NCBI GenBank assembly: GCA_036735565.1
Contig: DAINOC010000001.1
Span: 1 to 64,000, forward strand
Reading direction: 5' to 3'
DNA length: 64,000 nucleotides
Source of the DNA: Coraliomargarita_B sp036735565
GTDB lineage: Bacteria; Verrucomicrobiota; Verrucomicrobiia; Opitutales; Coraliomargaritaceae
Shown here: in pieces, positions 40,286 to 49,949 of the stretch
How positions within the stretch are numbered: the stretch's first letter is position 1
How the letters are laid out: the number at the start of each line of letters is the position of its first letter
Notes under the pieces: model-generated
What the model saw: the letters and a program-made list of their open reading frames with translations, nothing else
Database searches by the model: none
Told to the model about the DNA's origin: nothing
Position numbers and translations under genes: made by a program

Positions 40286-41287
40286 CTATTCGGCTCGTCT
40301 CAGCTCCCGGGCGAAGATGACGAGTTGGCGGTTGGTGGGGCTGAGTGGCAGGAGGGGGCCGCGCAGTTCGACAGGTTGTCCGAGGAAGGGACCGAGGTCG
40401 CGGATGAAGAGTTCGGAAAGATCAACGAAGGCGATGAGGCGGCCTTCGGGAGAGTGGAGGCGTATGGGATAGGCGGGGCCTTCCTCATCGATCTCGCGGA
40501 CGAGGATGCCGGTGAGTCGGCGCAGTGGCTGATCAGGGGCGGGGGGTTCGATAGCTGCGGGTTCGCGGGCTTGGGTCTCGGCTGGGTCGACCATGATCCC
40601 TTCGGGTAGATCCGGGGCGGCCGGGCGCGGTGTGTAAGCCCGGGGCTGGGGTTGGCGGATGGGGGCCGGGTTCCGGGGAGCGGCTTTCCAGACAACGTTT
40701 TCCGGTGGGAGTTGATCGGGCCGTAGGGTGCTCACGGGGCCGCTGCCATCGAGGCGGCGGTCGGGCTGTTGAAGGAGCGGTGTGGTATCGGTGGGCAGTT
40801 CAAGGGTGGGCGGCTCGGGTGCGATCCAGGCGGATGCCGGATCGGGCTGGACGGGTGCGTTCTGGCTCGCTGAAGGGAAATAAGCCGTTACCACTTTTTC
40901 AAAAGTGATGCGGGTCCAGTCGTCTTCGGCTTCCGCGATGGTGAAGGGATCGTCCGCGCCGAGTGTGGCGAGCACGAGTGCGGTGGTGCTTGGTAGGGTG
41001 TGGACGCTGGTGCCTTCGCCAAGGCTGAGGCGCTTGTTCAGCGCAGCGGTCGGGATATAGCCTTCGAGTGGGAGGGGGAGCGCCAGTTGCAGCCAATCGG
41101 GTAGACCGGGGACGGGTGCGGCATCGATGCGGACTTTTTCGGTGGCCAGGATTTCCGCGACCACTGGGGCGTCGGCAGCGGGCTGCAGCCGCAGGGCAAT
41201 TTCATCGCCTCCGGCGTGAACCGTGAGGCAGGCGAGACAGAGGCAGACGAGACAGAGGCAGGCGGAAAGTGGCTTTAGCCGGATCAT
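40286..41287 (-). CDS. Secreted SH3-like domain protein, Pro-rich
   Basis: 333 residues with a Cys/Leu-rich signal peptide (residues 1-25). Two bacterial SH3-like repeats seem present at about 28-75 and 88-135. A long Pro-rich linker and a beta-rich C terminus of about 80 residues (LTGILVREIDEEGPAYPIRL, IAFVDLSELFIRDLGPFLGQ) follow. No enzymatic motif is seen; it is probably a periplasmic wall-associated protein. The signal-peptide codons are a near-perfect tandem repeat (41226-41264). Confidence 0.65.
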   Translation of the reverse strand: MIRLKPLSACLCLVCLCLACLTVHAGGDEIALRLQPAADAPVVAEILATEKVRIDAAPVPGLPDWLQLALPLPLEGYIPTAALNKRLSLGEGTSVHTLPSTTALVLATLGADDPFTIAEAEDDWTRITFEKVVTAYFPSASQNAPVQPDPASAWIAPEPPTLELPTDTTPLLQQPDRRLDGSGPVSTLRPDQLPPENVVWKAAPRNPAPIRQPQPRAYTPRPAAPDLPEGIMVDPAETQAREPAAIEPPAPDQPLRRLTGILVREIDEEGPAYPIRLHSPEGRLIAFVDLSELFIRDLGPFLGQPVELRGPLLPLSPTNRQLVIFARELRRAE

Positions 41288-41326
41288 GCGGCGCAGCTTG
41301 GCAGTCGCGGCGGCGTTTGGCCAGCG

Positions 41327-42058
41327 TCAAGCGAAGAGGCGTTCGATCTCTTTTTTACCCAGAACATGGATACCACCCTTCGGGATGTTTTTCAGTTTGA
41401 GGCTGCCGATCTGGACGCGCACGAGTTTTTTGACGAAGTAGCGGTGGGCCTCGAAGAGGCGTCGAATCTCTCGCTTTTTGCCGTGGTGGAGGTGCACTTC
41501 GAGGCGACGCTCATGGCCTTCACCCACGGCTGGAGCCGGAATGATCTTTTCCGCTTTGAGGAAATCACCTTCGTCGTCGATGCCTTCCAGTAATTTTGGA
41601 ATATCGGCTTTGTTAAAGTCGCGATGGAGGACGACGCGGTAGCGCTTGGTGACCTCGGTGCTGGGGTGGGTGAGGCGGTGGGCGAGGTCGCCGTCATTGG
41701 TCAGCACGAGGAGGCCCTCACTGTCCTTGTCGAGGCGTCCGGCACAGAACAGGCGCAAGCGCTGGAGGTCGCTAGGCAGGAGGTCGAAGACAGTGGCCCC
41801 GCCGTGGGGATCGGCATTGGTGCAGAGGAGCCCCTTGGGCTTGTTCATGACGAGCGTCACGAGCCGCTCTGGTTGACGCAGGAGGGGCTTGTTGCGGATG
41901 AAGATGGCATCGCCAGGGCGGGCTTTATCTCCGAGGGCGGCGACCTTGCCATTAACCCGCACTTCTCCCTCCTCGATGGCGCGCTCGGCCTCCCGCCGTG
42001 AGCACAGGCCGGTGCTGGCGATGATTTTTTGCAGGCGCTGTGGTTCGTCGTCCGTCAT
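41327..42058 (-). CDS. rRNA pseudouridine synthase, RsuA/RluB family
   Basis: 243 residues: an S4 RNA-binding domain (RLQKIIASTGLCSRREAERAI) and the catalytic domain with Asp in GRLDKDSEGLLVLTNDG and MNKPKGLLC upstream. It isomerises uridine in rRNA, probably 23S U2605-type (RluB) or 16S (RsuA). ATG at 42058 is chosen. The gene is divergent from fabG with 96 bp between starts. Confidence 0.9.
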   Translation of the reverse strand: MTDDEPQRLQKIIASTGLCSRREAERAIEEGEVRVNGKVAALGDKARPGDAIFIRNKPLLRQPERLVTLVMNKPKGLLCTNADPHGGATVFDLLPSDLQRLRLFCAGRLDKDSEGLLVLTNDGDLAHRLTHPSTEVTKRYRVVLHRDFNKADIPKLLEGIDDEGDFLKAEKIIPAPAVGEGHERRLEVHLHHGKKREIRRLFEAHRYFVKKLVRVQIGSLKLKNIPKGGIHVLGKKEIERLFA

Positions 42059-42154
42059 GGAGGGAAGGGAGCGGATGGAAGTGCGGCTGTCAATGTTACG
42101 GAAATGCGAGATTCTGGCTTGCCGCCACCAGTTCTGCGACAAAAGATCGTCGGA

Positions 42155-42903
<749 letters not shown>

Positions 42904-42934
42904 CTGAGAAGGATTCCAATCAACCCAAATAAAA

Positions 42935-43189
42935 ATGGCAGACCAAACTATCGAACAACGCGTAAAAAGCATCATCGTTGACCAGCTCAACGTGAACGAG
43001 GAGCAAGTCACCCCGGAAGCCTCTTTCCTGGACGATCTCGGAGCCGACTCGCTCGACACGGTCGAGCTGATCATGGCCTTCGAAGAGGAGTTCAGCGACG
43101 AGATCGACGGCGAGATTCCCGAGTCGGATGCCGAAAAGCTCCAAACTGTTGGCGACGTGATCAAATACATCACGGAAAAAGCAGGATAA
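42935..43189 (+). CDS. acpP: Acyl carrier protein
   Basis: 84 residues, acidic, with the phosphopantetheine-accepting Ser in DDLGADSLDTVELIMAFEEE. It carries the growing acyl chain. Situated between fabG and fabF, as in many bacteria. A terminator-like hairpin follows before fabF. Confidence 0.97.
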   Translation: MADQTIEQRVKSIIVDQLNVNEEQVTPEASFLDDLGADSLDTVELIMAFEEEFSDEIDGEIPESDAEKLQTVGDVIKYITEKAG

Positions 43190-43213
43190 AAATTTCTCCT
43201 TTCCTCCCACCCA

Positions 43214-43246
43214 TTAGGCCGCTTTAATGCGGCCTAATTTTTTTAT
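43214..43246 (+). terminator. Intrinsic terminator/attenuator between acpP and fabF
   Basis: ATTAGGCCGC-TTTAAT-GCGGCCTAAT followed by TTTTTTT: a 10-bp perfect stem with a U tract. Partial termination here would make ACP in excess over FabF, matching ACP abundance in cells. Confidence 0.85.
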
Positions 43247-43252
43247 AGAGCT

Positions 43253-44509
43253 ATGAGCGAAGAGCGTAAAATACATCGGGTCGTCGTGACCGGCATTGGC
43301 ACCATCAGCTCCCACGGTATTGGCGTGGAAGCATTTTGGGACGCGCTGCTGGCGGGGAAAAGTGGCATCGCCAGGGTGGAGTCCTTTGATGTGACGGAAT
43401 ACCCCTCCAAGGTCGGAGCTGAGGTGCGGGGCTTCGAAGTCGGTGACTTCATGGACGTGAAGGAGGCGCGGCGCAACGACCGCTACACGCACTTCGCGGT
43501 GGCCTCGTCGAAGCTGGCCCTGGCCGATGCGGGGGTGGACACGACCAAGCTGGATCCTGAGCGTTTCGGAGTGCTGGTCGGCTCGGGTATTGGCGGGATG
43601 GAGACGATCCAGACGCAGAGTCGCCGCTTGTATGAGATGGGGCCGCGCAAAGTTTCGCCCTTCATGATCCCCTCGCTGATCGCCAACATCGCCAGCGGTG
43701 TGGTGGCGATTGAAGTCGGTGCCCGCGGGCCAAACTATGGCATCGTCAGCGCCTGCTCAACGGCGACGCACACGATCGGCGAGTCCTTTCGTATCCTGCG
43801 CGACGGGGAGGCCGACATCATGATCGCCGGCGGCAGTGAAGCCGCAATCACGGAACTGGGCTACGCCGGTTTCTGCTCCATGCGGGCCATGAGCACGCTT
43901 TATAACGACACGCCGACGCGCTCGAGCCGCCCCTTCGACAAAGGCCGGGACGGCTTCGTTATGGGCGAAGGTGCCGGCGTGCTGGTATTGGAAACGCTTG
44001 AGCACGCGCAGGCTCGCGGGGCACGCATTTACGCCGAAGTGGGCGGCTATGCTGCGACCTGTGACGCCTATCACATCACTTCGCCCGATCCGGACGGCAA
44101 GGCGCTGAGCACGGCGATCAAAAAGGTGATCCGCGACGCCGGGCTGCAACCGGAGGACGTGGACTACATCAATGCGCACGGGACGTCGACGCCCTACAAT
44201 GACAAATTTGAGACCGGCGCGATCAAGCTCGCTCTGGGAGAGCACGCCTATAAAGCAATGGTAAGCTCGACCAAGTCGATGACGGGGCACCTGCTTGGTG
44301 CGGCTGGCGGCGTGGAGTCAGCGGTCTGCGTGAAAGCGATCAAGGAGGGCAAGGTGCCGCCTACCATTAACTACGAGGAGCGCGACGAGGACTGCGATCT
44401 GGACTACGTACCAAACACCATGCGCGAAGCGGCGGTGAAAGTCGCCATCTGCAACAACTCCGGTTTCGGCGGGCACAACGCGACGCTGCTTTTCAAGCAG
44501 TTTGTCTGA
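43253..44509 (+). CDS. fabF: 3-oxoacyl-[acyl-carrier-protein] synthase II
   Basis: 418 residues. KAS II with catalytic Cys in VSACSTATHTIGES and His residues in INAHGTSTPYND and STKSMTGHLLGAAG. It condenses malonyl-ACP with acyl-ACP. It follows acpP after the terminator hairpin. The stop at 44507-44509 is followed by hisH 79 bp on. Confidence 0.95.
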   Translation: MSEERKIHRVVVTGIGTISSHGIGVEAFWDALLAGKSGIARVESFDVTEYPSKVGAEVRGFEVGDFMDVKEARRNDRYTHFAVASSKLALADAGVDTTKLDPERFGVLVGSGIGGMETIQTQSRRLYEMGPRKVSPFMIPSLIANIASGVVAIEVGARGPNYGIVSACSTATHTIGESFRILRDGEADIMIAGGSEAAITELGYAGFCSMRAMSTLYNDTPTRSSRPFDKGRDGFVMGEGAGVLVLETLEHAQARGARIYAEVGGYAATCDAYHITSPDPDGKALSTAIKKVIRDAGLQPEDVDYINAHGTSTPYNDKFETGAIKLALGEHAYKAMVSSTKSMTGHLLGAAGGVESAVCVKAIKEGKVPPTINYEERDEDCDLDYVPNTMREAAVKVAICNNSGFGGHNATLLFKQFV

Positions 44510-44588
44510 GCCTGACCGGCACGGCTACCCCCGGAAATGCACCATCCGGCTTGCCAGCACCACGGGACCTGACAGCTTGGCAGTTGAA

Positions 44589-45242
44589 ATGACAAACGAT
44601 CTAACCGCACCGGCGCCGAGGCTCGCTGTGATTGACTACGGCATGGGCAACCTCCGCAGTGTAGTGCGCGCTTGGCAGCATGTCGGGGCGGACGCCTACC
44701 TCGTGGACAGTCCTGTGGGTGTCGAAGGCGCGGACGCACTGATATTTCCGGGGCAGGGGGCTATCGTGGATGCCATGAGCCTGCTGCGGCGGACCGGGTT
44801 TGACGGGGTGATTCGCGAGTGGATCGCAGCCGACCGTCCATTTTTTGGCATTTGTCTCGGGTTTCAGGCGCTCTTTGAGCACTCGGAGGAGGGCGACAGT
44901 CCGGGGCTTGGGATTTTCGGTGGCGAGGTGAAGCGCTTCACCGTAAAGTCGCCGCTAAAAATTCCTCACATGGGGTGGAATGCCGTATCCTTCGCCGAGG
45001 GTGCACCGCTCACGCAAGGTTTGGAAAGTGGAGTGTCGCAGTTTTACTTCGTCCACTCCTATTACGTTGATCCGGCAGATCGGGCGTTGACCCTTTTTGA
45101 AGCGGACTACGGCGGCCGTTTTGTTGCCGGCATCCAGCGGGGCAATTGCTTCGCGACGCAATTTCATCCCGAAAAAAGTCAGGCAAAAGGTTTGCAACTC
45201 TACCGGAATTTTCTGGAATCCACCCTTCTTCAGCGCGCATAA
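44589..45242 (+). CDS. hisH: Imidazole glycerol phosphate synthase, glutaminase subunit
   Basis: 217 residues. Class-I amidotransferase: nucleophile Cys in FFGICLGFQALF, His-Glu in FATQFHPEKSQ, plus the HisH-typical LAVIDYGMGNLRSV near the N terminus. It supplies ammonia to HisF in histidine biosynthesis; hisF is not adjacent. ATG at 44589 leaves a slightly long N terminus; a frame from 44502 overlaps fabF and is rejected. Confidence 0.92.
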   Translation: MTNDLTAPAPRLAVIDYGMGNLRSVVRAWQHVGADAYLVDSPVGVEGADALIFPGQGAIVDAMSLLRRTGFDGVIREWIAADRPFFGICLGFQALFEHSEEGDSPGLGIFGGEVKRFTVKSPLKIPHMGWNAVSFAEGAPLTQGLESGVSQFYFVHSYYVDPADRALTLFEADYGGRFVAGIQRGNCFATQFHPEKSQAKGLQLYRNFLESTLLQRA

Positions 45243-45292
45243 ATGCGGAGCGACCGCCCCGTTGCTCGAACCCATCCCAAGCACCCACTACC

Positions 45293-46582
45293 ATGGAAGA
45301 CACCGGCACGATTCGAATCGGCAACGAGAATTATGAGTTCCCTCTGATCAAAGGATCGGAAGGGGAGGTCGCCATTGATACGCGGACTCTGCGCGGTCAG
45401 ACGGGCTGCATCACTTTTGATGAAGGCTATGGAAACACGGGTTCGTGCCTCAGTGAGATTACTTTCATCGACGGGGAAAAGGGCATCCTCCGGCACCGCG
45501 GCTACTCGGTGGAGCAGTTGGCCGAGCACTCCTCGTTTGTCGAAACTGCCATTTTGTGCATCTATGGTGAATTGCCGCATCAGAGCTGCCTCGATGCCTT
45601 TCGCAACCACGTGAAGCGCAACGCCAGCATCCACACCGGGATGCATCATCATTTTGACGGGTTTCCGAGCAACGCGCACCCGATGGCCATTCTCTCAGCC
45701 ATGTTGAACTCTCTGGGGGCTTATTATCCCGAGATGTCGTCCAATAACCGCGAGCAGGATCTGGCTCACTTTGATGAGACGGCGGCCCTGTTAATTTCGA
45801 AGGTTCGGACGATTGCTGCAATGACCTACCGTATGAAGATGGGTCTGCCCTTTGTCGCTCCCGACACGAAGCGCAGCTACGCGGAGAACTTCCTGCACAT
45901 GATGTTCTCGGAGCCTTACGAGTCCTATGTGGATACGCACGGCGCGGCAAAGGCCCTTGATTTGTTTCTGATGCTGCATGCCGACCACGAGCAAAACTGC
46001 TCGACCTCGACGGTGCGAATGGTCGCATCCGGAGGTGCAAATTTGTTTGCCTCGGTCTCGGCTGGGGTCTGTGCGCTGTGGGGTCCTTCGCACGGTGGGG
46101 CCAACATGGCTGTCGTGCAAATGCTTGAAGAGATCCACCGCGATGGGGACGACGGCACGCGGTTCATCGAGGCGGCGAAGCGCGGCGAGGCCAAGCTCAT
46201 GGGCTTTGGACACCGCGTCTATAAAAACTACGATCCGCGGGCCAAGATCCTTGGGCGCAGTTCGGAGAACATGCTGCAAAGCATGGGCATCAAAGATCCG
46301 CTCCTCGACATCGCGAAGCGTCTGGAGCAAGCCGCGCTGGAAGATGATTACTTTGTCAGCCGCAAGCTCTATCCGAATGTGGACTTCTACAGTGGCATCA
46401 TCCTGAAGGCGATCGGTATCCCGGTTGAAATGTTCACCGTGATGTTCGCCATCGGGCGGATGCCTGGTTGGATCGCCAACTGGAAGGAGATCGCTGAGAA
46501 CCCGAAGAGCCGCATTCATCGTCCGCGCCAGATCTACACCGGCGAGACTCTGCGCGACTATGTCAAGATTGGTGATCGCTAG
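45293..46582 (+). CDS. gltA: Citrate synthase
   Basis: 429 residues of type II citrate synthase. Active-site His and Asp are in LHADHEQNCSTSTVRM, GPSHGGANMAV and GFGHRVYKNYDPRAKI. It makes citrate from oxaloacetate and acetyl-CoA, entering the TCA cycle. ATG at 45293 is used; the longer frame from 45146 runs through hisH. A heptad repeat array follows the stop. Confidence 0.95.
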   Translation: MEDTGTIRIGNENYEFPLIKGSEGEVAIDTRTLRGQTGCITFDEGYGNTGSCLSEITFIDGEKGILRHRGYSVEQLAEHSSFVETAILCIYGELPHQSCLDAFRNHVKRNASIHTGMHHHFDGFPSNAHPMAILSAMLNSLGAYYPEMSSNNREQDLAHFDETAALLISKVRTIAAMTYRMKMGLPFVAPDTKRSYAENFLHMMFSEPYESYVDTHGAAKALDLFLMLHADHEQNCSTSTVRMVASGGANLFASVSAGVCALWGPSHGGANMAVVQMLEEIHRDGDDGTRFIEAAKRGEAKLMGFGHRVYKNYDPRAKILGRSSENMLQSMGIKDPLLDIAKRLEQAALEDDYFVSRKLYPNVDFYSGIILKAIGIPVEMFTVMFAIGRMPGWIANWKEIAENPKSRIHRPRQIYTGETLRDYVKIGDR

Positions 46583-46583
46583 G

Positions 46584-46733
<150 letters not shown>

Positions 46734-47312
46734 CTAGGCCCACTCCGGCGGATTTTGGAGCTCCGGCTTGAGCACGCCGATGCAGGGGAGCTGGCGGTAG
46801 CGCTCGGCGAAGTCGAGGCCGTAGCCGACGACGAATTCGTCGGGGATTCCGAAGCCCACGAAGTCGGCCTCGAAATCGACGCTGCGCGAAGTCTGCTTGT
46901 CGAGCAACACGCAGGTTTTAAGCGAAGAGGGGCCCATGGACTGGAGGATTTCACAGACGCGCTTGAGGGTGTTCCCTGTATCGAGGATGTCATCGATCAC
47001 CAGCACATCGACGCCGCTCAGATCGAGCCGGACTTTGTCGATGATCTCCGGTTTTTGAATCGGTTTGGTCTCATCGCGATAGGAGGAGACGCGGACGCAG
47101 TCGAGCTGAATGGACAGCTTGAGCTGCCGGATCAGATCCGCCACAAAGATGATAGCACCGTTGATGATGGCGATGACGGCGAGGTCGCGGCCTTCGTAGG
47201 CGGCACTGATCTCCTCGCCCAACGCCCGGAGACGCTCCTTGATCGCGTCTTCATCGACGAGGACTTTTTCGAGATCGTCCAAGGGGTCGGGTCTGTCGCT
47301 ATTGGAGTGCAT
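46734..47312 (-). CDS. hpt: Hypoxanthine phosphoribosyltransferase
   Basis: 192 residues. The PRPP-binding motif VLVIDDILDTGNTLK and the DEFVVGYGLDFAERYRQLP hallmark identify a purine salvage HPRT. ATG at 47312 is preferred to 47339. The last codons lie against the heptad array. Confidence 0.93.
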   Translation of the reverse strand: MHSNSDRPDPLDDLEKVLVDEDAIKERLRALGEEISAAYEGRDLAVIAIINGAIIFVADLIRQLKLSIQLDCVRVSSYRDETKPIQKPEIIDKVRLDLSGVDVLVIDDILDTGNTLKRVCEILQSMGPSSLKTCVLLDKQTSRSVDFEADFVGFGIPDEFVVGYGLDFAERYRQLPCIGVLKPELQNPPEWA

Positions 47313-47375
47313 GAGTGAGTTGTGACGCGCTTCAAGCAAATTTCAAGCCTGACCGTTTATATCCGGCGGGGATCG

Positions 47376-47906
47376 CTATCGATTCAAGATGAAGCGGTAG
47401 GGCACTTTCGACCAATGGGGTCCCGCGTAGTCGACGCCGATCCGGGGGGTGGTGAGGATCTTTGAATCATCGGGAAGCAGTTGCGGCGGCGCTTCGACCC
47501 AGAGACCGTTTGCTGGAGTCAATGGCAGTTGGTTGACGGCGCCGTCGATGGCGAGGGCCTTGGTCAGCTTGCCCGGTCCATCACAGGGGCCGGCTCCGCG
47601 AATCAGCACCGCAGCCGGATAGTCGGCCGGGCCGGTGACAAAATTCAGCAGCCAATGGATGCCATAGCAGAGGTAGACGTAGCTGAGGCCGCCCGGTTCG
47701 AACATGACGGCGTTCCGCCTGGTTTTGCGGTTGCCCCGCGCGTGGCTGGCGAGGTCGTCCGGTCCGTCGTAGGCCTCGGTCTCATGGATACGCCATCGGC
47801 AGAGAGAGCCGTCCGGCATGCGGCGGCAAAGTTGGCAGCCGATCAGCTCACGCGCGAGGGTCGGGGAATCCCGTTCAAACCATGAACGGGGCAGGTGTTG
47901 GGACAT
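47376..47906 (-). CDS. DNA-3-methyladenine glycosylase (AAG/Mpg family)
   Basis: 176 residues of the AAG family: ARELIGCQLCRRM, IHETEAYDGPDDLASHA with the catalytic Glu, GLSYVYLCYGIHWLLNFV and VLIRGAGP. It excises alkylated and deaminated purines to start base excision repair. It begins with a typical N terminus but ends slightly short. Confidence 0.9.
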   Translation of the reverse strand: MSQHLPRSWFERDSPTLARELIGCQLCRRMPDGSLCRWRIHETEAYDGPDDLASHARGNRKTRRNAVMFEPGGLSYVYLCYGIHWLLNFVTGPADYPAAVLIRGAGPCDGPGKLTKALAIDGAVNQLPLTPANGLWVEAPPQLLPDDSKILTTPRIGVDYAGPHWSKVPYRFILNR

Positions 47907-47926
47907 TTTTGGGAAGGCGGGATTGA

Positions 47927-47975
47927 GAAAGCGGAAAGCGGAAAGCGGAAAGAGGAAAGAGGAAAGAGGAAAGGG
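47927..47975. repeat. Heptad array GAAAGCG/GAAAGAG
   Basis: Three units of GAAAGCG, three of GAAAGAG and a terminal GAAAGGG in perfect 7-bp register, just upstream of the 3-methyladenine glycosylase gene. Same periodicity as other arrays but a different word. Confidence 0.9.
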
Positions 47976-48140
47976 GCGGGGTTTCCTGGGTGAAGGTAGG
48001 GAGGCTAGCTTCTTTTGGATTTGAATTACGAATAGAATTCGGCTGGGGGCATTCTACCATTTTCGGTGCAGCCATCGAAACGGGTGTCGCCGGTCCGCTA
48101 CGGCCTTGCTGTATTGGCTGGGCTTGTTGGGCGTTACATA

Positions 48141-48173
48141 AAAAAGCCGGGTGCCCTGGGCACCCGGCTTTGT
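48141..48173 (-). terminator. Intrinsic terminator of the fba gene
   Basis: AGCCGGGTGCCC and GGGCACCCGGCT pair as a long stem; on the minus strand this is followed by TTTTTT. Good hairpin, close to the fba stop. Confidence 0.85.
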
Positions 48174-48200
48174 TTAAAAGCGAGAGATCAATCGGTCTGT

Positions 48201-49232
48201 TTAGACGGTGCCGAAGATGGTCTTGCCGCTGGAGCAGAGGTCATCGGCGGCCTGCACGAGGCGGGCGGCCATGCTGGCTTCGGCCTTCTTAAGGTAGCTG
48301 CGCGGGTCGTATTGCTTTTTGTTGCCCACTTCGCCGTCGATCTTGAGCACACCCTCGATATTTGCGCAGATATGGGTGACCACTGGGCGGGTGAAGGCGT
48401 ATTGTGTATCGGTGTCGATATTCATCTTCACGACACCGTATTCCAGGGTTTCACGGATATCGCTGAGCTCCGAACCGGAGCCGCCGTGGAAGACCAGGTC
48501 CATCATGGCGGCTTCGCCGTGCTTATCGGTCACGGCTTTTTGGCCATCGCGCAGGATGGTGGGTTTCAGTTTGACTGCGCCCGGCTTGTAAGCGCCATGG
48601 ACGTTGCCGAAGGTGGCGGCAAAGAGGAAGCGGCCGATGGGTTGCAGGGCCTCGTAGACTTCCAGCATATCTTCTGGGGTGGTGTAGAGCTTTTCGGCGG
48701 GCAGGCCGGAGGTATCGTGGCCGTCTTCTTCACCGCCGACGCAGCCGGCTTCGACTTCGAGGATGATGTCGAGCTCGGCGCACTCCTTGAGCAGAGCCTT
48801 GGAAATCTCGAGATTTTCTGCCAGCGGCACCACCGAACCGTCGAACATGTGTGACTGGAAAAGAGGGCCCTTGCCCTCGGCCTTGCGCTTGCGGGAAGCT
48901 TCGAGCAGTGGCCTGAGGAAGCTGTCCACTTTTTCCGGATGGCAGTGGTCGGTGTGGAGGGCGACGAGCACATCGTATTTCTCGGCGAGGATGTGGGTGG
49001 CTTCGGCGAGGACGATGGCGCCGAAGGCGGCGTCATTGACATTGAGGCCTGAGGCGAACTGGCCGCCGCCGGTGGAGACCTGGATGATGCCATCGGACTT
49101 GGCATCGGCAAAGGCCTTGAGGGCCGCGTTAATCGTGGTGATCGAAGTGATGTTGACGGCCGGGTAGGCGTAGTTGCCCTTTTGGGCGGCGTCGATCATC
49201 GCGGCGTATTGTGCAGGTGTGGCTACTGGCAT
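48201..49232 (-). CDS. fba: Class II fructose-bisphosphate aldolase
   Basis: 343 residues. The motifs VALHTDHCHPEKVD (zinc ligands), ILEVEAGCVGGEEDG and LVFHGGSGS mark the class IIA, yeast/E. coli-type enzyme. It cleaves or forms fructose-1,6-bisphosphate in glycolysis and gluconeogenesis. Confidence 0.95.
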   Translation of the reverse strand: MPVATPAQYAAMIDAAQKGNYAYPAVNITSITTINAALKAFADAKSDGIIQVSTGGGQFASGLNVNDAAFGAIVLAEATHILAEKYDVLVALHTDHCHPEKVDSFLRPLLEASRKRKAEGKGPLFQSHMFDGSVVPLAENLEISKALLKECAELDIILEVEAGCVGGEEDGHDTSGLPAEKLYTTPEDMLEVYEALQPIGRFLFAATFGNVHGAYKPGAVKLKPTILRDGQKAVTDKHGEAAMMDLVFHGGSGSELSDIRETLEYGVVKMNIDTDTQYAFTRPVVTHICANIEGVLKIDGEVGNKKQYDPRSYLKKAEASMAARLVQAADDLCSSGKTIFGTV

Positions 49233-49420
49233 GACTGGATGTCTCTTGGATTAGTTTGTTTTATTTAGATTTATACTTAAGTAAGTGACGCTAATGGCTC
49301 GTAACTTCCAAGGGCAAGATCATTCGCACCCCCGACAAATTTTCAACCATCGAATTTTCCGGTATGGCGTGATCACCGTCCGCTTGCCTCGTCCCTCGAA
49401 AAATGGAAACTGCAAAGGCG

Positions 49421-49927
49421 ATGTCAAAAATCGTAATTTTTGGGAACTCCGGTTCCGGGAAAAGCACCTTGGCTCAGCGCTATGTGAGCCATCTTGGATT
49501 CTCGCACCTCGACCTGGATACCATAGCCTGGGAGGCTGGGGGCGATCGAAAGAAACTTGCTGCCAGCCTTGTGGACCTCCGGGCGTTCATGGATGCCCAC
49601 GCTGTCTGGGTGATTGAAGGCTGCTACGGCTCTTTGATTGAAGCGGTAAGTCGAGAGGCAACGGAACTGCTATTTTTGAATCCGGGGACGAACGAATGCC
49701 TCGAAAACTGCCGGTCGCGCCCATGGGAGCCTCATAAATATGCCTCGATGGTCGAGCAGGAGAAGAACCTCGAAATGTTGCTGCGTTGGGTGAGCGCCTA
49801 TCAAGACCGCGCCGACGACTGTTCGCTGCGGGCGCATCGGGCGCTCTTCGAGCAATTCAGTGGCCCAAAGCAGGAGCTACGTTCCCGAGAGGCGATCCGG
49901 AACCTGCGGATCGTGCCCATCAAATAA
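49421..49927 (+). CDS. P-loop nucleoside/adenylate kinase-like protein
   Basis: 168 residues. Walker A IFGNSGSGKSTLAQ, then LDLDTIAWE, followed by WVIEGCYGSLIEAV; this FlaR-like arrangement is common in small P-loop kinases of unknown substrate. ATG 49421 gives the standard N terminus (MSKIVIFGNSG); 49403 is also possible. Confidence 0.75.
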   Translation: MSKIVIFGNSGSGKSTLAQRYVSHLGFSHLDLDTIAWEAGGDRKKLAASLVDLRAFMDAHAVWVIEGCYGSLIEAVSREATELLFLNPGTNECLENCRSRPWEPHKYASMVEQEKNLEMLLRWVSAYQDRADDCSLRAHRALFEQFSGPKQELRSREAIRNLRIVPIK

Positions 49928-49949
49928 AAGCCGTGACCTGATGGCGGCC

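Noticed and set aside
48066..48854. 262-codon plus-strand frame opposite fba
   Set aside because: Antisense to a clear class II aldolase and starting across its terminator hairpin.
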